The notes under the pieces were generated by a model. It made no database searches, had not been told where the DNA came from, and saw nothing but the letters and a program-made list of their open reading frames with translations. Made by a program: the position numbers and the translations under genes. Below are positions 61,601-64,000 of a DNA stretch of 64,000 bases, in pieces (the stretch's first letter is position 1; each line of letters begins with the position of its first letter). This DNA comes from Nymphaea colorata (taxonomy: Eukaryota; Streptophyta; Magnoliopsida; Nymphaeales; Nymphaeaceae), in the NCBI RefSeq assembly GCF_008831285.2, contig NC_045138.2, forward strand, positions 36,075,115 through 36,139,114. The letters are read 5' to 3'.

Positions 61601-62114
61601 TTTTCTCACTTGTTAGGGTCGCAACTTGTTTTATTTTCTGTATTTGTTTTCCCTATTTTCATGGAAGCTGAAAATGAGTAGACGAGCAACCTTAGGATAA
61701 ACTTTGTTGGCTTGTGCATACAACAGCTTAACAATACCATTATTTTTGTCTTGAAGTATAATACTTATTGACAGGGGAGTATCTGCTGTAGCTTTAATGA
61801 CAGGGAGCATAATACTTATTTCACGACACTGGTTTGCACCCAGATTCCATAAAAAAGAAATCCTTCCTCTACCATATTAAAAATTTAAAATTAATCCTTT
61901 TCAAAATTTTCACGACATGGGTTTGTCGCTTCCCTAATTGCTTAGGTATGTTATTTTGCTGAGTGCGTTCTGCGTCTTACTTGTTGCATTGATTGACATC
62001 AAAATATAATTTGTTTCACAGAAACGATTAGAAGGATTAACGGACGCTGAGCTAGAGGAGTTGCTAGCACAAGTGGAGGAGGAGCGGCTGTCTGGCACTG
62101 AGCAGAACAAATGA
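58641..62114 (+). CDS. Plastid membrane protein of the DUF3007 family
   Basis: Five exons join in phase to 204 aa: 58641-58755, 59939-60099, 61182-61268, 61408-61566, 62022-62114. The N-terminus (MAAVLGLSLHLPHSLRPSRR, then Ser-rich) is a typical chloroplast transit peptide. An acidic linker follows. Two membrane segments come next: VLLIGVGITVAGVALKSGL and NVVQLVVVLGLTVGWISTYM. The family signature FRVSNKEMTYAQQLRDYENK then KRLEGLTDAELEELLAQVEE is shared with cyanobacterial DUF3007 proteins (FRV...MTYxxQLxDYExxVLxKRLExL). This supports a cyanobacterial, thylakoid or envelope origin. The biochemical role is unknown to me. The start is the first ATG with good transit character. The gene looks intact. 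Confidence 0.88.
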
Positions 62115-63520
62115 TCTCTTTCTGTTGTTCGAAGTTGCAACTTCACTTGTCATTGCCATCTGTAGATCTGCATATATGCCATTAGACTATGAATGTCAAC
62201 TGTGGCAATTTTGTGCCTTCAAATTTATTGGTGGTTGCCTATGGGGTGACTCGATAGCTTGTGTCAAAGAATCAAGAATACATACTTACAGCTTTGGTTT
62301 CCTGGAACAGTGAAGATTTACGTGGTTGAGTGTTGAGCGACGATTTTTTCTTAAGCCATTGCTGCTACATCTCCTATGAGCGACATCCTCAGCAGCTACA
62401 GCTTCCTTCTCCTGGCATTCTCTAAAGTTGGAAACCAAGCTCCGGTGCATTCCTATCTATTACCTTTGCTTGAACAGCCAGCAGCCAGCATGGAAACATG
62501 GATGTCAGTGGGGCACACATTCGAAGACTGGTGGTAAAAGAAAAGCACATAACATGGTCTGTGGTTGATGTCACACGCCTGCGTCTGCTTTCTTCCTATA
62601 CCTTCCCCTCGGTTTTTCAAGCCATATGGTCTCTTTTCTGTATTCTGAGTCAAAAGCTACTGTTTTCTGGTATGCCCATGAAGGATTTAGTTTGGTATTT
62701 TGTGGACTGAATGTGTACCTGGCTGATATATCCAAGACTGTACACGCAGAAGTCGAAGTTGAACGGCAAAACTGGGCTAGTTTCTTTAGAATTCCGACCC
62801 AGCCCATGCCCAGTGATAAGCACGACCCTGGCCTGCCGTCGACCCTATTGGCTCCTAACTGTGCTACTACATCTGGGTCAATCCAGCAAGACCCAATCTA
62901 TTGTGCCAGCATCAAAAGACGATATCCATGGAATTTAAGCAAAACATCGGCAAAATTATTTATCTGAGCATAGATGCAACAGCAAATAATTTCCTGTGCA
63001 AAATAACCCAACGTTGCTTCTCGGGGCCTTTCAAAACTGGATTTTATTTTTGTAGAAAGCATGTTTTATCATAGAACAGCAACATCCTACCCTTTCTCAA
63101 ATTAAGTGGTTATCTGGATCTAATTATGGGTTGAACCGTGTGGAGAATGAAGCTAGTCTCTCTTTCTCTCATTGTGTTTGGCTTCAATAATCGTATGTTC
63201 AGGGACACATCAGCGAGTGTTGATTCAGTTAGATGCGGTGTGGAAGATGTTTACCTTGCTGTTCGTATTGGACGCAGGATGACTTCAGCACTAGCTCCTT
63301 ATCTCTAAACAACAACACACCCCCACCCAAACGTCTTGTCACTATATTTTGCTATAAATTTCCATTTTGTCCTCTCTCTCTCTCTCTCTGCCCACCTGAG
63401 TGCATTTCATATTGCAACGTTTTCATTTTAATCTTATAGTTGAGGTCCGTTTGGTGGGTTCGCCACCGCCTTGAATTAAGGCACAAAGATATTTCAATAA
63501 ATGCTAGTTGTGAAATTGTC
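62115..63520. other. 3' flank of the DUF3007 gene, no gene seen
   Basis: The first part is presumably 3'UTR. Several overlapping frames near 62.5-62.97 kb on both strands have no recognisable motif. A CT microsatellite lies at about 63,371-63,389. Confidence 0.5.
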
Positions 63521-63523
63521 AGG

Positions 63524-64000
63524 TCAGTTCAATGTAGTTACCAATTGTTCAAGCTCCTGCGAAACCTGCGTACTTGCTGCGATTTTCGCCATGGCAAAAC
63601 GTGCTCCCTGTTGAACTCTAGAGACAACATCAACAATTAACCTTGAAAGGGACCCTTGTTTCCTTAAAGGAGGCACCCTATTGCTGTTTTCAATAATATG
63701 GTTGCCTTTCTGTTTCAACTTGATATTTTCCTACTGTACAAGGGACAAGAAGGAACAATCGCATTGTGTTTAGCTTCAAAAGCTTGAGCCAATTGAATCT
63801 TTATTTGTGAAGCAAAAATTGTCATTGGCTTTTCATGCCGTCCCAGTGAGAATGAGTCATCAATTTTTTCTTGGTCACATTCATCTGCTGGGTGAACTGC
63901 AAAAAGATTGAAACCTCATCCCTTACGCGATTCAAGTTGCTGCTGTAGTTGTTCCAAGACATTCACCATCAAGCTCATCTCGGGCCTTTGGTTTTTGTCA
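63524..64000 (-). CDS. 3' part of an unidentified gene at the right edge
   Basis: From 64,000 leftward the minus strand reads NQRPEMSLMVNVLEQLQQQL, which matches the pattern of protein-kinase subdomain XI (RPxMxxVVxxLExL). A following open frame includes SLGRHEKPMTIFASQIKIQL, then a polar tail from LRKQGSLSRLIVDVVSRVQQ to ELEQLVTTLN. The pieces lie in different frames. The first shift coincides with a GTAAGG...TTTTTGCAG stretch of only about 33 nt, which would join in frame if removed. The second shift, near 63,727, has no convincing intron. It is either a gene with unusual structure or a decaying copy. The start lies outside the window. Confidence 0.4.

Noticed and set aside
1-64000. CRISPR arrays, tRNA and rRNA genes
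   Set aside because: No regularly spaced repeats or recognisable tRNA or rRNA sequence were seen by eye; a tRNA scan was not possible.

Overview
The window is nuclear DNA from a flowering plant. The evidence is multi-exon genes with GT-AG introns, plant-specific families (VQ-motif protein, plastid GNAT acetyltransferase, plastid DUF3007 protein, CNL-type resistance gene), a Copia retrotransposon with a methionyl-tRNA-type primer site, and long AT-rich intergenic DNA. I cannot place the species more precisely. I saw no tRNA or rRNA genes, CRISPR arrays or bacterial-type operons. All calls come from reading the sequence; no searches were run.

Left part (1-14 kb): a likely terminal exon of an unidentified gene lies at the very edge. 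Its downstream DNA has an inverted, partly deleted copy near 19.2-19.6 kb. At 4.1-5.3 kb there are two gene relics on opposite strands. One is a HINT-type (HIT family) fragment lacking both ends; the other is a single exon of a chloroplast ADP/ATP-carrier-like gene. They are interleaved with a degraded Copia fossil that runs to about 6.9 kb. A complete five-exon RPL30 gene (minus strand, 112 aa) occupies 8.3-10.7 kb.

Middle (14-37 kb): a structurally clear Copia element (14,281-19,227, minus strand) has two LTRs, a TAATA target duplication, primer site and polypurine tract, but a broken coding region. AT-rich DNA with few genes follows. The only confident gene is an intronless VQ-motif (calmodulin-binding 25-like) gene at 26.8-27.5 kb, with G-boxes and a TATA-like site about 1 kb upstream. 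A small hAT-like non-autonomous element lies at 31.45-31.65 kb.

Right part (38-64 kb) is gene-rich. VPS38/UVRAG (390 aa, seven exons) carries an internal exon duplication. About 3.3 kb downstream, a 1.6-kb inverted copy of its central part abuts a truncated CNL resistance pseudogene, making a VPS38-NLR chimera on the minus strand. Next come RPC6 (RNA polymerase III, single exon), a nine-exon plastid-type GNAT acetyltransferase (302 aa) and a five-exon plastid DUF3007 membrane protein (204 aa). The 3' part of an unidentified gene, with a kinase-subdomain-XI-like motif, runs off the right edge.

The genes are independent housekeeping, organellar and stress genes; nothing suggests one joint pathway. 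The strongest unusual signal is the VPS38 duplication complex (internal exon duplication, near-identical inverted copy, fused NLR relic). I found no convincing new molecular system.
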